Origin: Simplicispira hankyongi
GTDB lineage: Bacteria; Pseudomonadota; Gammaproteobacteria; Burkholderiales; Burkholderiaceae_C
Reading direction: 5' to 3'
Length of the DNA stretch: 64,000 nucleotides
Assembly: GCF_003570885.1 (NCBI RefSeq)
Contig: NZ_QXJC01000006.1
Span: 1-64,000 of the forward strand
Within the stretch, counting starts at the first letter, position 1, and every line of letters starts with the position of its first letter. Under the pieces are notes generated by a model. It did not search any database, had not been told where the DNA came from, and saw only the letters and a list, made by a program, of their open reading frames with translations. This document shows positions 8,012 to 17,820 of the stretch, piece after piece. The translations under genes were made by a program, and so were the position numbers.

Positions 8012-9454
8012 TCAGCGGCTGTAGGCCGTCTCGCCGTGCGAGGTGATGTCCAGGCCCTCGCGCTCGGCTTCTTCCGGTACGCGCAGCCCCACCAGGAGAT
8101 CGGCAATCTTGTAGCTGATGAAGGCGGCCACACCCGACCACACCAGCGTCATCAAAACACTCTTGCACTGGATCCACACTTGCGCGCCCATGGCGAAGGT
8201 GTCGGGGGTGAGCCCGCCGGTGCCGCCCAGGCTTTGCGAGGCAAACACGCCCGTCAGAATGGCACCCAGAATGCCGCCCACGCCGTGCACGCCAAACACG
8301 TCAAACGCGTCGTCGGCGCCCAGCATCTTCTTCAGGCCGCCCACGCCCCACAAGCAGACCAGACCGGCCAGCAGACCCAGTACGATGGAGCCCATGGGGC
8401 CGACGAAGCCCGCGGCTGGGGTGACGGCCACCAGGCCGGCCACTGCGCCCGAGGCCGCGCCCAGCATCGACGCCTTGCCTTTGTGCAGCGCCTCGCCGGC
8501 CAGCCACGACAATGTGGCGGCGCCGGTCGCCAACGTGGTGTTGATGAAGGCCAGACCGGCCGAACCATTGGCCGCGCCAGCAGAACCCGCGTTGAAACCA
8601 AACCAGCCCACCCACAGCAGCGAGGCGCCCACCATGGTCAGCGTCAGGCTGTGCGGCGTGAACGCCTCCTTGCCGAAGCCAACGCGCTTGCCGACCATGT
8701 AGGCGCCCACCAGGCCGGCCATACCGGCGTTGATGTGCACCACGGTGCCGCCCGCAAAATCCAGCGCGCCATCCTTGCCCAACAGGCCGCCACCCCAGAC
8801 CATATGCGCGATCGGGATGTAGCTCAGGGTGAACCACAGCACGGCGAAGACCAGCACCGCCGTGAATTTCATGCGCTCGGCGAACGAGCCGACGATCAGC
8901 GCCACCGTGATGGCGGCAAAGGTGGACTGGAAGGCGACGAACACGTATTCGGGGATGGTCGGCAACATGCCCGAGAGCGTGTCCGGCGCAATGCCCTTGA
9001 GGAACAGCTTGTCGAATCCGCCGAAGAACCGCCCATCGCCGCCAAACGCCAGGCTGTAGCCGTAGATGGCCCAGAGCACGGTGATGAGCGCGAAGATCAC
9101 GAACACCTGCACCAGCACTGAGAGCATGTTCTTCGAGCGCCCCAGGCCCCCGTAGAACAGCGCCAGGCCCGGAATCACCATCAGGATGACGAGCAGGGTC
9201 GAGGTCAGCATCCAGGCGGTGTCGCCCGAGTCGAGCTTGGGCGCGGGCGCAGCGGCGGGCGCGGCGGTGGGTGCAGCTTCGGTCGCCATCGCCGCGGCAG
9301 GGGCCGCAGGAGCAGTCGCAGCCGGCGTGGCGTCAGGGGCGGCGACAGGCGCGCTGGACACCGCTTCGGTGGCCGCAGTAGCCTGGGCCAGGGCCAGCGG
9401 ACCCAGCGTCAGCGCGCCAAGCCCCAGCAAGAGAGAAGCAAGCAATTTTTTCAT
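8012..9454 (-). CDS. amtB: Ammonium transporter AmtB
   Basis: The 480-residue protein is an ammonium channel of the inner membrane. It has a signal peptide, then an Ala/Pro-rich linker of about 45 residues, then eleven predicted membrane helices. Family markers are DTAWMLTSTLLVILMVIPGLALFYGG, the AFAAITVAL-type segment, the HMVWGGGLLG region with FAGGTVVHINAG, and DDAFDVFGVHGVGG near the end, which supply the twin pore histidines. The ATG at 9454 sits in front of a standard leader. It follows glnK by 34 bases, the classic pairing in which GlnK blocks AmtB when nitrogen is plentiful. Expression is probably from the sigma-54 site upstream of the porin gene. Confidence 0.95.
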   Translation of the reverse strand: MKKLLASLLLGLGALTLGPLALAQATAATEAVSSAPVAAPDATPAATAPAAPAAAMATEAAPTAAPAAAPAPKLDSGDTAWMLTSTLLVILMVIPGLALFYGGLGRSKNMLSVLVQVFVIFALITVLWAIYGYSLAFGGDGRFFGGFDKLFLKGIAPDTLSGMLPTIPEYVFVAFQSTFAAITVALIVGSFAERMKFTAVLVFAVLWFTLSYIPIAHMVWGGGLLGKDGALDFAGGTVVHINAGMAGLVGAYMVGKRVGFGKEAFTPHSLTLTMVGASLLWVGWFGFNAGSAGAANGSAGLAFINTTLATGAATLSWLAGEALHKGKASMLGAASGAVAGLVAVTPAAGFVGPMGSIVLGLLAGLVCLWGVGGLKKMLGADDAFDVFGVHGVGGILGAILTGVFASQSLGGTGGLTPDTFAMGAQVWIQCKSVLMTLVWSGVAAFISYKIADLLVGLRVPEEAEREGLDITSHGETAYSR

Positions 9455-9488
9455 GGTGGTGTTCTCGGTTGGATGGAAGGGCGGCGCT

Positions 9489-10600
<1,112 letters not shown>

Positions 10601-10640
10601 GGGTCCTCCGGGAGCGGAACGTTGGGGATAGTCCCTTTAA

Positions 10641-10655
10641 GCAGGGAGCGTGCCA
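10641..10655 (-). promoter_or_regulatory. Sigma-54 (-24/-12) promoter of the porin-glnK-amtB operon
   Basis: The minus strand reads TGGCACG-CTCC-CTGC, one base from the consensus TGGCACG-N4-TTGC, with the invariant GG and GC exactly 12 bases apart. Transcription would start near 10630, giving a leader of about 30 bases. Upstream at 10743-10759, TGCACC-GCAAT-GGGGAG resembles one and a half arms of an NtrC site. Known biology of glnK-amtB operons fits NtrC control. Confidence 0.8.
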
Positions 10656-10769
10656 GCGTGGCTTCTTCCTGTGGCATGCTCCGCTGCAACACGCCGTCAC
10701 GCTCGGACAGCGGCCCGCAGGCCGCCGCCGTAGCGCAGAGCGTGCACCGCAATGGGGAGATCACCGCTC

Positions 10770-12320
10770 ATGAGTCTTGCTTTGGTGCAAAGCCGCGCCC
10801 TGCTGGGGCTGCGCGCGCCGCCGGTCACGGTTGAGGTGCATCTGGCCAATGGCCTGCCCAGCTTCACGCTGGTGGGCTTGGCCGAGGTCGAAGTGAAAGA
10901 GGCCCGCGAGCGCGTGCGCTCGGCGCTGCAGAACGCGGGGCTGGAGTTTCCGCACAACAAGCGCATCACGGTGAACCTGGCGCCAGCCGATTTGCCCAAG
11001 GATTCCGGCCGTTTCGATTTGCCCATTGCGCTCGGCATCCTGGCTGCCAGCGGGCAGATCGACGCCGCGCGGCTGGCGGGCTGGGAATTTGCCGGCGAGC
11101 TTTCGCTCTCGGGCGAGTTGCGCGCGGTGCGCGGCGCCCTGGCCACCAGCCTGGCGCTGCACACCGCCGGCGCGCAAGGCGAGAGCGAAAGCAGCATGCG
11201 CCTGGTGCTGCCGCCGGGCAGCGCCGAAGAGGCCGCGCTGGTGCCCGGCAGTGCCGTGTGGCGCGCCCGCCATCTGCTGGATGTGGTGCGCGCCTTTCTG
11301 CCCACCCCGCCGGACGCCGAGCCGTCAGCCGATGCCGGCTGGGAGCGCATGGCGCACCAGGCGCCACAGGCGCATGCGCACTACCCCGACCTGGCCGACG
11401 TGAAAGGCCAGGCCACGGCCCGGCGCGCGCTGGAGATCGCGGCGGCCGGCGGCCACAGCCTGCTGCTGATGGGGCCGCCGGGCTCGGGCAAATCCATGCT
11501 GGCGCAGCGCTTTGCCGGCATCCTGCCAGACATGACGGTACAGGAAGCGCTGGAGAGCGCCGCCGTGGCCAGCCTGGCCGGGCGCTTTGCCATTGAGCGC
11601 TGGGCCGAGCGGCCTACATCGAGCCCGCACCATACGGCCAGCGCCGTGGCGCTGGTGGGCGGTGGCTCGCCGCCAAGGCCAGGCGAAATTTCGCTCGCGC
11701 ACCACGGCGTTTTGTTTCTTGACGAGCTTCCTGAATTTCCCCGTGCTGCCTTGGAGGCCCTGCGCGAGCCCCTGGAGACCGGCCACATCACCATCGCCCG
11801 CGCGGCGCAGCGCGCCGAGTTCCCGGCGAGCTTTCAGCTCATCGCGGCCATGAACCCTTGTCCCTGCGGGTTTCTGGGCTCGGCGCAGCGCGCCTGCCGC
11901 TGCTCACCCGACCAGGTTTCGCGCTACCAGGCGCGCCTCTCCGGCCCGCTGCTCGACCGCATCGATCTGCACATTGAAGTGCCGGCCCTGCCCGCTACCG
12001 ATTTGCTTGGCGCAGCGCCTGGCGAAGCCAGCAGCTTGGTTCGCGAGCGGGTGGTGCTGGCCCGCGAGCGCGCCCTGGCGCGCCAGGGCTGCGCCAACCA
12101 GGCGCTGCAGGGGCAGAAGATCGACACGCAGGTCGTGCTCGACGCTGCGGCCGCGCAATTCCTGCAAACCGCCGCCGCGCGCCTGGGCTGGTCCGCCCGG
12201 GCCACGCACCGCGCCCTGAAAGTGGCGCGCACCATTGCCGACCTGGCCGGCGCACAGGCCACGCAGATGGCCCATGTGGCCGAAGCCATGCAGTACCGGC
12301 GCGCCCTGCGCGGGGCTTGA
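10770..12320 (+). CDS. comM: YifB/ComM family Mg-chelatase-like AAA ATPase
   Basis: The 516-residue protein matches ComM, a hexameric helicase that drives branch migration of incoming DNA during natural transformation in some bacteria. It has an N-terminal ChlI-type domain (LVGLAEVEVKEARERVRSAL), a Walker A GPPGSGKS at about residues 235-242, a Walker B region HHGVLFLDELPEFPR near residue 310, and the family block NPCPCGF...CRCSPDQVSRYQARLSGPLLDRID. The C-terminal Mg-chelatase extension is complete. The ATG at 10770 (MSLALVQSRALLG) is the family start. It diverges from the porin operon, so the gap at 10601-10769 carries both promoters. Confidence 0.92.
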   Translation: MSLALVQSRALLGLRAPPVTVEVHLANGLPSFTLVGLAEVEVKEARERVRSALQNAGLEFPHNKRITVNLAPADLPKDSGRFDLPIALGILAASGQIDAARLAGWEFAGELSLSGELRAVRGALATSLALHTAGAQGESESSMRLVLPPGSAEEAALVPGSAVWRARHLLDVVRAFLPTPPDAEPSADAGWERMAHQAPQAHAHYPDLADVKGQATARRALEIAAAGGHSLLLMGPPGSGKSMLAQRFAGILPDMTVQEALESAAVASLAGRFAIERWAERPTSSPHHTASAVALVGGGSPPRPGEISLAHHGVLFLDELPEFPRAALEALREPLETGHITIARAAQRAEFPASFQLIAAMNPCPCGFLGSAQRACRCSPDQVSRYQARLSGPLLDRIDLHIEVPALPATDLLGAAPGEASSLVRERVVLARERALARQGCANQALQGQKIDTQVVLDAAAAQFLQTAAARLGWSARATHRALKVARTIADLAGAQATQMAHVAEAMQYRRALRGA

Positions 12321-12379
12321 AAACGCAAAGGCCATGCGCACACTGGCATGATCGGGGGTTTTTCCCAACGCCGACTGCC

Positions 12380-13252
12380 ATGACCGAGAACGCTGCTCCC
12401 GCTGAGTCCCAAGACCTGACGCCCGTTGCCGAGCCAGTGCCGCAGGCGCAGAACGCCGGGGACGGCGCTCCTGCCACGCAACCCCCAGCCCGCAAAGCAC
12501 GCGGCGGCCGGGGCCGTGGCAACCGCGCTGGCGGCAATGCACCGGCCCCTGGCGCCGACGCGCCCCAGCGCCGCGCGCCGCGCCCGGTGCCGCCCGCGCT
12601 GGAGCAGCTTGCCGCGCTCTACCCGCAGCTTTTTGGCGCGGTGTTCCGCCCGCTCAAGCGCGGCATCTTCCAGGACCTGATGGCCGCGCACCCCGAGGCG
12701 TTTGAGAAAGACGCGCTCAAGCAGGCGCTGGCCATCCACACCCGCTCCACGCGCTACCTGCAGGCCGTGGCCGCAGGCCAGCAGCGCCACGATTTGCAGG
12801 GCCAGCCCGTGGAAGCCATGGCGCCCGAGCATGTGCACCATGCGCTGGTCGAGGTGTACAAGCGCCGCCAGGGCCGTGGCCAGGACGACCTGCTGCCGCG
12901 CCTGCGCGCGCGCATCGTGGACAACATTGAGGCCAGCGGCCTCACCCGCGAGGCGTATGCCGAGCGCGTGCGCACGCGCGATGAAGCTGCGAATGCGGTG
13001 CTGGATGAAGCCTTCGCCGAACTGGCTGAGCGCGCCGCCAAGGACGAAGCACTGCTGCGCACTTACGAGGCCAGCGGCCAGAGCGTGGAAGCCTTTGCCG
13101 ACATGTACGGCATGGACGTGCGGGCGGTGACGCGTTCGGTGGTCAGTGCGCGTTCGCGGCTGGCGGCGGCGAAAGCTGCCGCTGAAGCGCCGGAAGCGCC
13201 CGCCGTGACGTCGGCACCAGAGGCGCCGGAAGCGGCGGGTGACGCTGGCTAG
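12380..13252 (+). CDS. ProQ/FinO domain RNA-binding protein
   Basis: The 290-residue product has a ProQ/FinO domain at roughly residues 65-170, seen in YPQLFGAVFRPLKRGIFQDL, ALAIHTRSTRYLQAVAAGQQRHDLQG and HHALVEVYKRR. Proteins with this domain bind structured RNAs and act as chaperones in post-transcriptional control. The domain is preceded by a disordered Ala/Pro/Arg/Gly linker containing GGRGRGNRAGG and followed by a helical region and an Ala/Glu/Pro tail. The ATG at 12380 was chosen because the protein begins MTENAAP; an in-frame upstream start would run back into comM. It lies 59 bases after comM. Confidence 0.85.
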   Translation: MTENAAPAESQDLTPVAEPVPQAQNAGDGAPATQPPARKARGGRGRGNRAGGNAPAPGADAPQRRAPRPVPPALEQLAALYPQLFGAVFRPLKRGIFQDLMAAHPEAFEKDALKQALAIHTRSTRYLQAVAAGQQRHDLQGQPVEAMAPEHVHHALVEVYKRRQGRGQDDLLPRLRARIVDNIEASGLTREAYAERVRTRDEAANAVLDEAFAELAERAAKDEALLRTYEASGQSVEAFADMYGMDVRAVTRSVVSARSRLAAAKAAAEAPEAPAVTSAPEAPEAAGDAG

Positions 13253-13328
13253 AGCAGCGTCAGGCTGGCACCGCGCATTTCACAACTGCTATATATTGGT
13301 TCGGTCACACACCCTCCGAGAGGCATGC

Positions 13329-14231
13329 ATGTCCATCCAATCTCTTCTGAAGTCCACCGTGGTGGCACTGGCGATCGTGAGCGCTGGGCCGCTTTTCGCA
13401 CAGGGCACGCCCATTGATGCCGCGGCGTTTGACGCGCTGATCGCCCAGGGCCCCGTCGCCGATGCGCAGGCCATTGCATCAAGCACCTGGGCCAGCAAGA
13501 TCAAGCAGGCCGGCACGCTGCGCCTGGGCGCCACGCAAACCTCGAATCTTTTCTCGCTGCTCAACGAGAAAGACGGGAAGATCCGCGGCTTCGACGCAGG
13601 TCTGGCCCAACTCATCACGCGCTACATCCTGGGCGATGGGAGCAAATACAAGTTCACGCAGGTGACCTCATCCACGCGCGAGCCGGTGCTCCTCAATGAC
13701 CAGGTGGACATGGTGTTCGCCACCTATTCCATCACCCCCGCCCGCGCCGAGAAGATCTCGTTCGCCGGCCCTTACTACACCTCGCAGGCCGGGGTGCTGG
13801 TCAAGGCGGGCAACAAGGCGATCCAGTCGTACAACGACCTGGCCGGCAAGAAGGTCGCCACGCAGGCAGGCTCTACGGGGCCCGCGATCCTGGCGCAGGT
13901 CGCGCCCAAGGCGGTCGTGCAGGAGTTCCAGACGCACCAGGAGGCCCTCGACGCCCTGCGCCAGGGACGCGTGGACGCCTACGTGACCGATTACACGCTG
14001 CTGCTCAACGCCTTGAGCCTCGGGACCGGTGACACGAAGCTGGCGGGCGCGCCCTTCGGTGCGCAAGACCCCTACGGCGTCGGACTGCCCAAGGGCTCGG
14101 ACGGCGTGGCCTTCGTCAATGCCTTTCTGAAGAAGGTGGAAGCCGACGGCACCTGGGCCAAGCTCTGGACGATATCTATCGGACAGCGCACCGGCAGTAC
14201 CGCCGTTCCAACACCGCCCGCCCTGCCATAA
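13329..14231 (+). CDS. Amino-acid ABC transporter substrate-binding protein
   Basis: The 300-residue product has a signal peptide ending at LFAQ and a family 3 solute-binding domain: AGTLRLGATQTSNLFSL, FDAGLAQLITRYILGD, DMVFATYSITPARAEKISFAGPYY, and GKKVATQAGSTG. The layout resembles glutamate-binding GluB-type proteins. The ATG at 13329 follows a short leader with a plausible -10 element TATATT near 13292. Two permease genes follow on the same strand, so this is the binding protein of a polar amino-acid importer. No ATPase gene belongs to the cluster. Specificity for glutamate or a related acid is a guess from family resemblance. Confidence 0.85.
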   Translation: MSIQSLLKSTVVALAIVSAGPLFAQGTPIDAAAFDALIAQGPVADAQAIASSTWASKIKQAGTLRLGATQTSNLFSLLNEKDGKIRGFDAGLAQLITRYILGDGSKYKFTQVTSSTREPVLLNDQVDMVFATYSITPARAEKISFAGPYYTSQAGVLVKAGNKAIQSYNDLAGKKVATQAGSTGPAILAQVAPKAVVQEFQTHQEALDALRQGRVDAYVTDYTLLLNALSLGTGDTKLAGAPFGAQDPYGVGLPKGSDGVAFVNAFLKKVEADGTWAKLWTISIGQRTGSTAVPTPPALP

Positions 14232-14234
14232 CCC

Positions 14235-14260
14235 GTTTCAATAGCGGGTTTCAATAGCGG
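14235..14260 (+). repeat. 13-base perfect tandem duplication before a start codon
   Basis: GTTTCAATAGCGG occurs twice without a spacer, ending exactly at the ATG of the first permease gene. It fills the whole gap between the binding-protein stop and that ATG and leaves no good purine-rich ribosome site. Copy-number change by slippage would alter the stop-to-start distance. Confidence 0.85.
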
Positions 14261-14923
14261 ATGGGCGAGGTTTCCAAGCTTCTGGCCGACTATGGGCCTG
14301 CCTTCGGGCAGGCCCTTTTGCTGACATGGAAGCTCACAGCGCTGTCGTTCGTGCCCGGCTTCCTGCTGGGCATGGTCGTCACGGTGCTTCGGCTCCTGCC
14401 GCTGCCGCCGCTGCGCTTCGTCCTGACTGTCTACGTCGAGATCTTTCGCAACATTCCCAGCGTTGCGCTCTTGATCTTCATCGTGTTCGCGCTGCCCGAT
14501 CTCAACGTCCTGATCGACTACGAGCCCAGCGTGATCCTGACCTTGATGCTGGTCTGCTCCGCGTTCACGGCGGACTACCTGCGCGTGGGCATCAACACCA
14601 TCCCGGGCGGCCAGATGGAGGCGGCGCTCAGCCTGGGCATGCGCCCGATACGCGTCATCTATTCGATAGTGTTGCCGCAAGCGCTGCGCGCCGTGGTGCA
14701 GCCGCTGACCTCGCTCCTGATCGCACTGATGCTATCGACCTCGCTAGCGTCGCAGGTGCCGTTTCCGGGCCGGGAGCTGACCGCGCTCGTGTCCAAGATC
14801 GCCAACGACTCCGCCGCCGGCATTCCCGCCTTCGCGGTGGCCGCTGCGATGTACGTGGCGACGGGCTTGCTCATCGCCTGGGCGGGCGCCACCCTGGAAA
14901 AGAAGGTGCGGATACTGCGATGA
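14261..14923 (+). CDS. Amino-acid ABC transporter permease (first)
   Basis: A 220-residue inner-membrane permease of the His/Glu/Gln/Arg (HisM-like) family with about five membrane helices. It shows VEIFRNIPSVALLIFIVFALP and, near residue 110, the loop that contacts the ATPase: VGINTIPGGQMEAALSLGMRPIRVIYSIVLPQALR. The stop overlaps the start of the next permease by 4 bases (ATGA), so the two are translationally coupled and probably form a heterodimer. The start at 14261 directly follows a 13-base tandem duplication. Confidence 0.87.
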   Translation: MGEVSKLLADYGPAFGQALLLTWKLTALSFVPGFLLGMVVTVLRLLPLPPLRFVLTVYVEIFRNIPSVALLIFIVFALPDLNVLIDYEPSVILTLMLVCSAFTADYLRVGINTIPGGQMEAALSLGMRPIRVIYSIVLPQALRAVVQPLTSLLIALMLSTSLASQVPFPGRELTALVSKIANDSAAGIPAFAVAAAMYVATGLLIAWAGATLEKKVRILR

Positions 14924-15720
14924 GCCGCCCTCTGGAAGAGATTCTGTTCGGCAATCCGCGCCCCCAGGCCCAGGCCGCCATGCAGGCGGTGAGTGTGGCT
15001 GTAGCGGCCTTGCTGCTCCTGCTGGCTGCGGGTGTCGCGTTCCGGTTCCATACCGCAGGGCAGCTCGACGCCCGGTTCTGGGAATTCTTCGCCTGGCCGA
15101 CGACCTGGGCCTTTCTGGCCACAGGCCTGCTCGGCACGCTGGCATCGGCGGCGATGGCCGCCGCCATCGCGCTGGCCCTCGGGCTGGTGCTGCTATTGGG
15201 GCGCCTGGCGCCGTTGCGGCTGGTGCGCTGGCCGAGCATCGCGGTCATCGAGTTCCTGCGTGGCACGCCGACGCTGCTGCTCATCTATGTGTGTTTTCTG
15301 GTGCTGCCGCAGGCCGGGATCAAGCTGAGCACCTACTGGATGCTGACCTTGCCCGTCGGCCTCTCCACCGCCGCCGTGGTGGCCGAGGTCTACCGCGCGG
15401 GCGTGCTCGCCGTTCCCCGCGGCCAGACCGATGCCGCGCGCAGCCTGGGGATGACCGAGGCCCAGGTGTTCTTCCTCATCGTCTTCCCCCAGGCCCTGCG
15501 CTACATCGTCCCGGCTCTGGTCGCGCAACTGGTCATCGTGGTCAAGGACACCACCTTCGGCTACGTCGTCACCTACGGTGAGCTCATGCAGAACGCCAAG
15601 GTGCTCATCGCCAACTACCACGCGCTGGTGCCTGTGTACCTCGTGGTGGCGCTGCTGTACTGCCTGGTGAATTACGCGATATCAAGGGCGAGCAAACAGC
15701 TTGGCGGGCCGATGCATTGA
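14920..15720 (+). CDS. Amino-acid ABC transporter permease (second)
   Basis: A 266-residue permease, paralogous to the previous one. An N-terminal helix near residue 30 is followed by the core with FLRGTPTLLLIYVCFLVLP and the ATPase-contact loop EVYRAGVLAVPRGQTDAARSLGMTEAQVFFLIVFPQALR. The ATG at 14920 overlaps the first permease stop. Gene order binding protein, permease, permease matches gluBCD-type operons, in which the ATPase gene gluA normally lies first; here the upstream neighbour is the ProQ-domain gene and none follows. A shared ATPase from elsewhere in the genome is the simplest explanation. Confidence 0.87.
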   Translation: MSRPLEEILFGNPRPQAQAAMQAVSVAVAALLLLLAAGVAFRFHTAGQLDARFWEFFAWPTTWAFLATGLLGTLASAAMAAAIALALGLVLLLGRLAPLRLVRWPSIAVIEFLRGTPTLLLIYVCFLVLPQAGIKLSTYWMLTLPVGLSTAAVVAEVYRAGVLAVPRGQTDAARSLGMTEAQVFFLIVFPQALRYIVPALVAQLVIVVKDTTFGYVVTYGELMQNAKVLIANYHALVPVYLVVALLYCLVNYAISRASKQLGGPMH

Positions 15721-15837
15721 CCCTCACCAGACGGCTTACGGGTCTTTGCCGACACGTACGGCATGTGCAAGGCAGAGCAGCGGGTAGTGCGTAGCGTGTC
15801 ACCAAAACCCCGGCCGCTTCGCACACGAGACGCATGG

Positions 15838-16461
15838 TCAATGAAGCCCATCGCAGTCGTTTTGATTCGATGACAGCGAATCGCGGCGCTTCGTATGCAA
15901 TTCCATGTTGCCACCGTTTTCGCGCAGCCACCCATCGTGAAGCCACTTCTCGGTCTTGCGGTGCCCCGGAAACGTCACCCACACGATGTCTCGCTCGAAA
16001 ACCATCGGCTTGCCGTCCCCTCCGACAATGACCCAGAACCACCGACCATCGGCGAGATTGCGTGCCTTCACCTTCATGCCAGTGAGGGTCGCCGTCGTGC
16101 GGGTCCCGTCCCCGGAGTGGATTGCAACGACTTCGTTATGCGGTTCGATCCAACTGATCTTCATCCGGGGAAGCAAGTCAGGAGCGGACTCTTGAAGAAA
16201 CGCACGGGCGATCTGCTCCGTACGTTCACGCGAAGGAAGTTCCATTCCGACCAGTTCCATGGAAATGTTTGCAAAACCTTTGAGTCGTCCGCAGCGGTCA
16301 ACCACTGTGCTGTAGTGCTCGCCGCCAAGACCCGCATTGCGCTGGTCTTGGCGTTCGTAACGCGTCAGCGTGGCGGTTTCGCCATCCACGGTAACTGGCC
16401 GGCGTGTGATCTCGACATGGGTGGCAGGGGGCTGGACAGGTGTGACGATGGTGCTGGTCAT
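15838..16461 (-). CDS. Hypothetical protein, last gene of a MarR/MFS operon
   Basis: I do not recognise this 207-residue protein. It is soluble by composition, with no signal or membrane segment. The sequence alternates short beta-like stretches, for example ARNLADGRWFWVIVGGDGKPMVFERDIVWVTFPGH, and ends in a polar tail. Its ATG at 16461 overlaps the stop of a 34-residue peptide gene (ATGA), and that gene overlaps the MFS gene, so it is last in a coupled set. GC is clearly lower than in the flanking genes, which suggests acquisition together with the operon. The 117-base gap to the convergent permease gene shows nothing notable. Confidence 0.65.
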   Translation of the reverse strand: MTSTIVTPVQPPATHVEITRRPVTVDGETATLTRYERQDQRNAGLGGEHYSTVVDRCGRLKGFANISMELVGMELPSRERTEQIARAFLQESAPDLLPRMKISWIEPHNEVVAIHSGDGTRTTATLTGMKVKARNLADGRWFWVIVGGDGKPMVFERDIVWVTFPGHRKTEKWLHDGWLRENGGNMELHTKRRDSLSSNQNDCDGLH

Positions 16462-16562
16462 GAGGATGTTTCCTTGTGTGAGGGCTTGCCTGCTGCATAG
16501 GCCGCAGCTATTGCCATGGCGGTAGCGGCGAGAAAGGAGGTGGATGGCTTGGTCTGTTTCAT
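16458..16562 (-). CDS. 34-residue peptide gene coupled to MFS gene
   Basis: A short reading frame links two genes: its ATG overlaps the MFS stop (ATGA) and its stop overlaps the ATG of the 207-residue gene (ATGA). The predicted peptide starts MKQTKPSTSFLAATAMA, has a hydrophobic stretch of about 15 residues, and ends in a polar tail KPSHKETSS. It could be a tiny membrane peptide, a leader that aids coupling of translation, or chance. The internal purine-rich AGGAAAC lies just before the next ATG. The double overlap is the main support. Confidence 0.45.
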   Translation of the reverse strand: MKQTKPSTSFLAATAMAIAAAYAAGKPSHKETSS

Positions 16563-17746
16563 GATGTGCGAAGACCCGTCGCCGTGCCCGCGCTATACCC
16601 CGCAGCGGCCGCCATGAGTGCAGCAAGTACAAGCAGGAACGCTTCTTCGGACAATCCCGAACTGCGGAGGGCTACCCACGGTCCAATGCTGGCGCCGATA
16701 AACAGGACAAAGGTATAGAAGGAAACCGCCAGTCCGCGTACTGGAGCGGCGGCTATTCCAGCGATCCGGGCGATGAGTGCGGGCACGCCGATGCCGATGC
16801 CTGCGACGAAAACCACACTGGCGCCCAGTAAGGCATACAGGTGATCCGCACCTGCCAAGGCGCTAAGCACGAGGCCCGCTGCGGCGACGACAAGGCCCGC
16901 CGTCGCGATCCGGTGCGCGCCCCAACGAGGGATGTAGGAAGCAACAGCGAGCGGGGCAAAGAAAGCGGGAAGCGCAAGCGCGCGAGCCAGCAAAGGACTG
17001 ATGTGCTGCTGGGCCATGGCGGCGCCGAGGTGCGCATCCAGTTCGACATAGAAGGCGACGAAGCACAGCAGCAGCAAGAACGCGGGGACATAGACGCGCC
17101 GGAGTGCTGCGTTGGCCAGGAGACCGCCGAGCGGTCGATAGTTGCTCCATAGCGACGTGACCGGGCTTTTGGCGCGATGGGCTGTGTCTTTCACGATGCC
17201 AATGCGGATGGCAGTCAGCACGTAGATGCAGGAAAGCGGCAGCAGTGCCACGCCGAAACCCCATCGGTTCGCCACGGAGCCGCCATAAATTTGCCCTAAC
17301 AGGCCAGCAGAGAGGAAGGCGGTGCTCATCCAGGCCACTCCCCAGGCCCGCTGGCGCGGGGTTCCACGCTCTGCGAGGTAGGCCAGCGCGACGGGCGGAA
17401 ACGACGCCGCAGCGAAACCCTGCAGAGCCCTTCCCATCAGGAAGGTACCCGGCGTACTCACCATGGTGAGCACCACGGTGACGAGCGCCAATGCCAGCAA
17501 CCCCCCTGCCATCACCGGTTGGCGACCAACGCGATCTGAAAGCGGTCCAAACACCAAGAATCCACACGCGTACGCGACACCAAAGGCCGCCAATGTGAAG
17601 CCAGATTCCCCCGGGTTGAGTCGATAGGTCTGTGCCAACAGCGGCAAGATGGGCAACGGAAGGTAGAGAAGCGAGACGACTGCCAACGCGCACGCCACGA
17701 GTTGCGCCGTTAAAGAGTTCGAATGGTTGGACAGGGGTGAGTTCAT
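16559..17746 (-). CDS. MFS transporter, probable drug/metabolite exporter
   Basis: A 395-residue major facilitator with twelve predicted helices. The conserved loop between helices 2 and 3 is GPLSDRVGRQPVM, and ALAYLAERGTPRQRAWG lies before helix 5. It resembles YnfM-like drug and arabinose exporters. It follows a marR gene on the same strand, with a palindromic operator between them, so it is probably the main target of that regulator. The ATG at 17746 has AT-rich upstream sequence with the operator 18 bases away. The substrate is unknown; export of an aromatic or antimicrobial compound would fit MarR control. Confidence 0.85.
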   Translation of the reverse strand: MNSPLSNHSNSLTAQLVACALAVVSLLYLPLPILPLLAQTYRLNPGESGFTLAAFGVAYACGFLVFGPLSDRVGRQPVMAGGLLALALVTVVLTMVSTPGTFLMGRALQGFAAASFPPVALAYLAERGTPRQRAWGVAWMSTAFLSAGLLGQIYGGSVANRWGFGVALLPLSCIYVLTAIRIGIVKDTAHRAKSPVTSLWSNYRPLGGLLANAALRRVYVPAFLLLLCFVAFYVELDAHLGAAMAQQHISPLLARALALPAFFAPLAVASYIPRWGAHRIATAGLVVAAAGLVLSALAGADHLYALLGASVVFVAGIGIGVPALIARIAGIAAAPVRGLAVSFYTFVLFIGASIGPWVALRSSGLSEEAFLLVLAALMAAAAGYSAGTATGLRTS

Positions 17747-17763
17747 AAAATATCCTACGCTGT

Positions 17764-17781
17764 TATGTAGTCAACTACATA
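17764..17781. promoter_or_regulatory. MarR-type operator before the MFS gene
   Basis: TATGTAGT-CA-ACTACATA is an 8+2+8 perfect inverted repeat in the 74-base gap between marR and the MFS gene. A related site lies upstream of marR at 18357-18372 with the same core ATGTAG-N4-CTRCAT. Size and symmetry fit a MarR dimer. Confidence 0.75.
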
Positions 17782-17820
17782 TAAAACTAAAAAAGGAGCA
17801 ATGCGCAGACGACTTCGGGT

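Noticed and set aside
14235-14260. Two adjacent GTTTCAATAGCGG units considered as a CRISPR fragment
   Set aside because: There are only two units of 13 bases with no spacer, and no cas genes are near.
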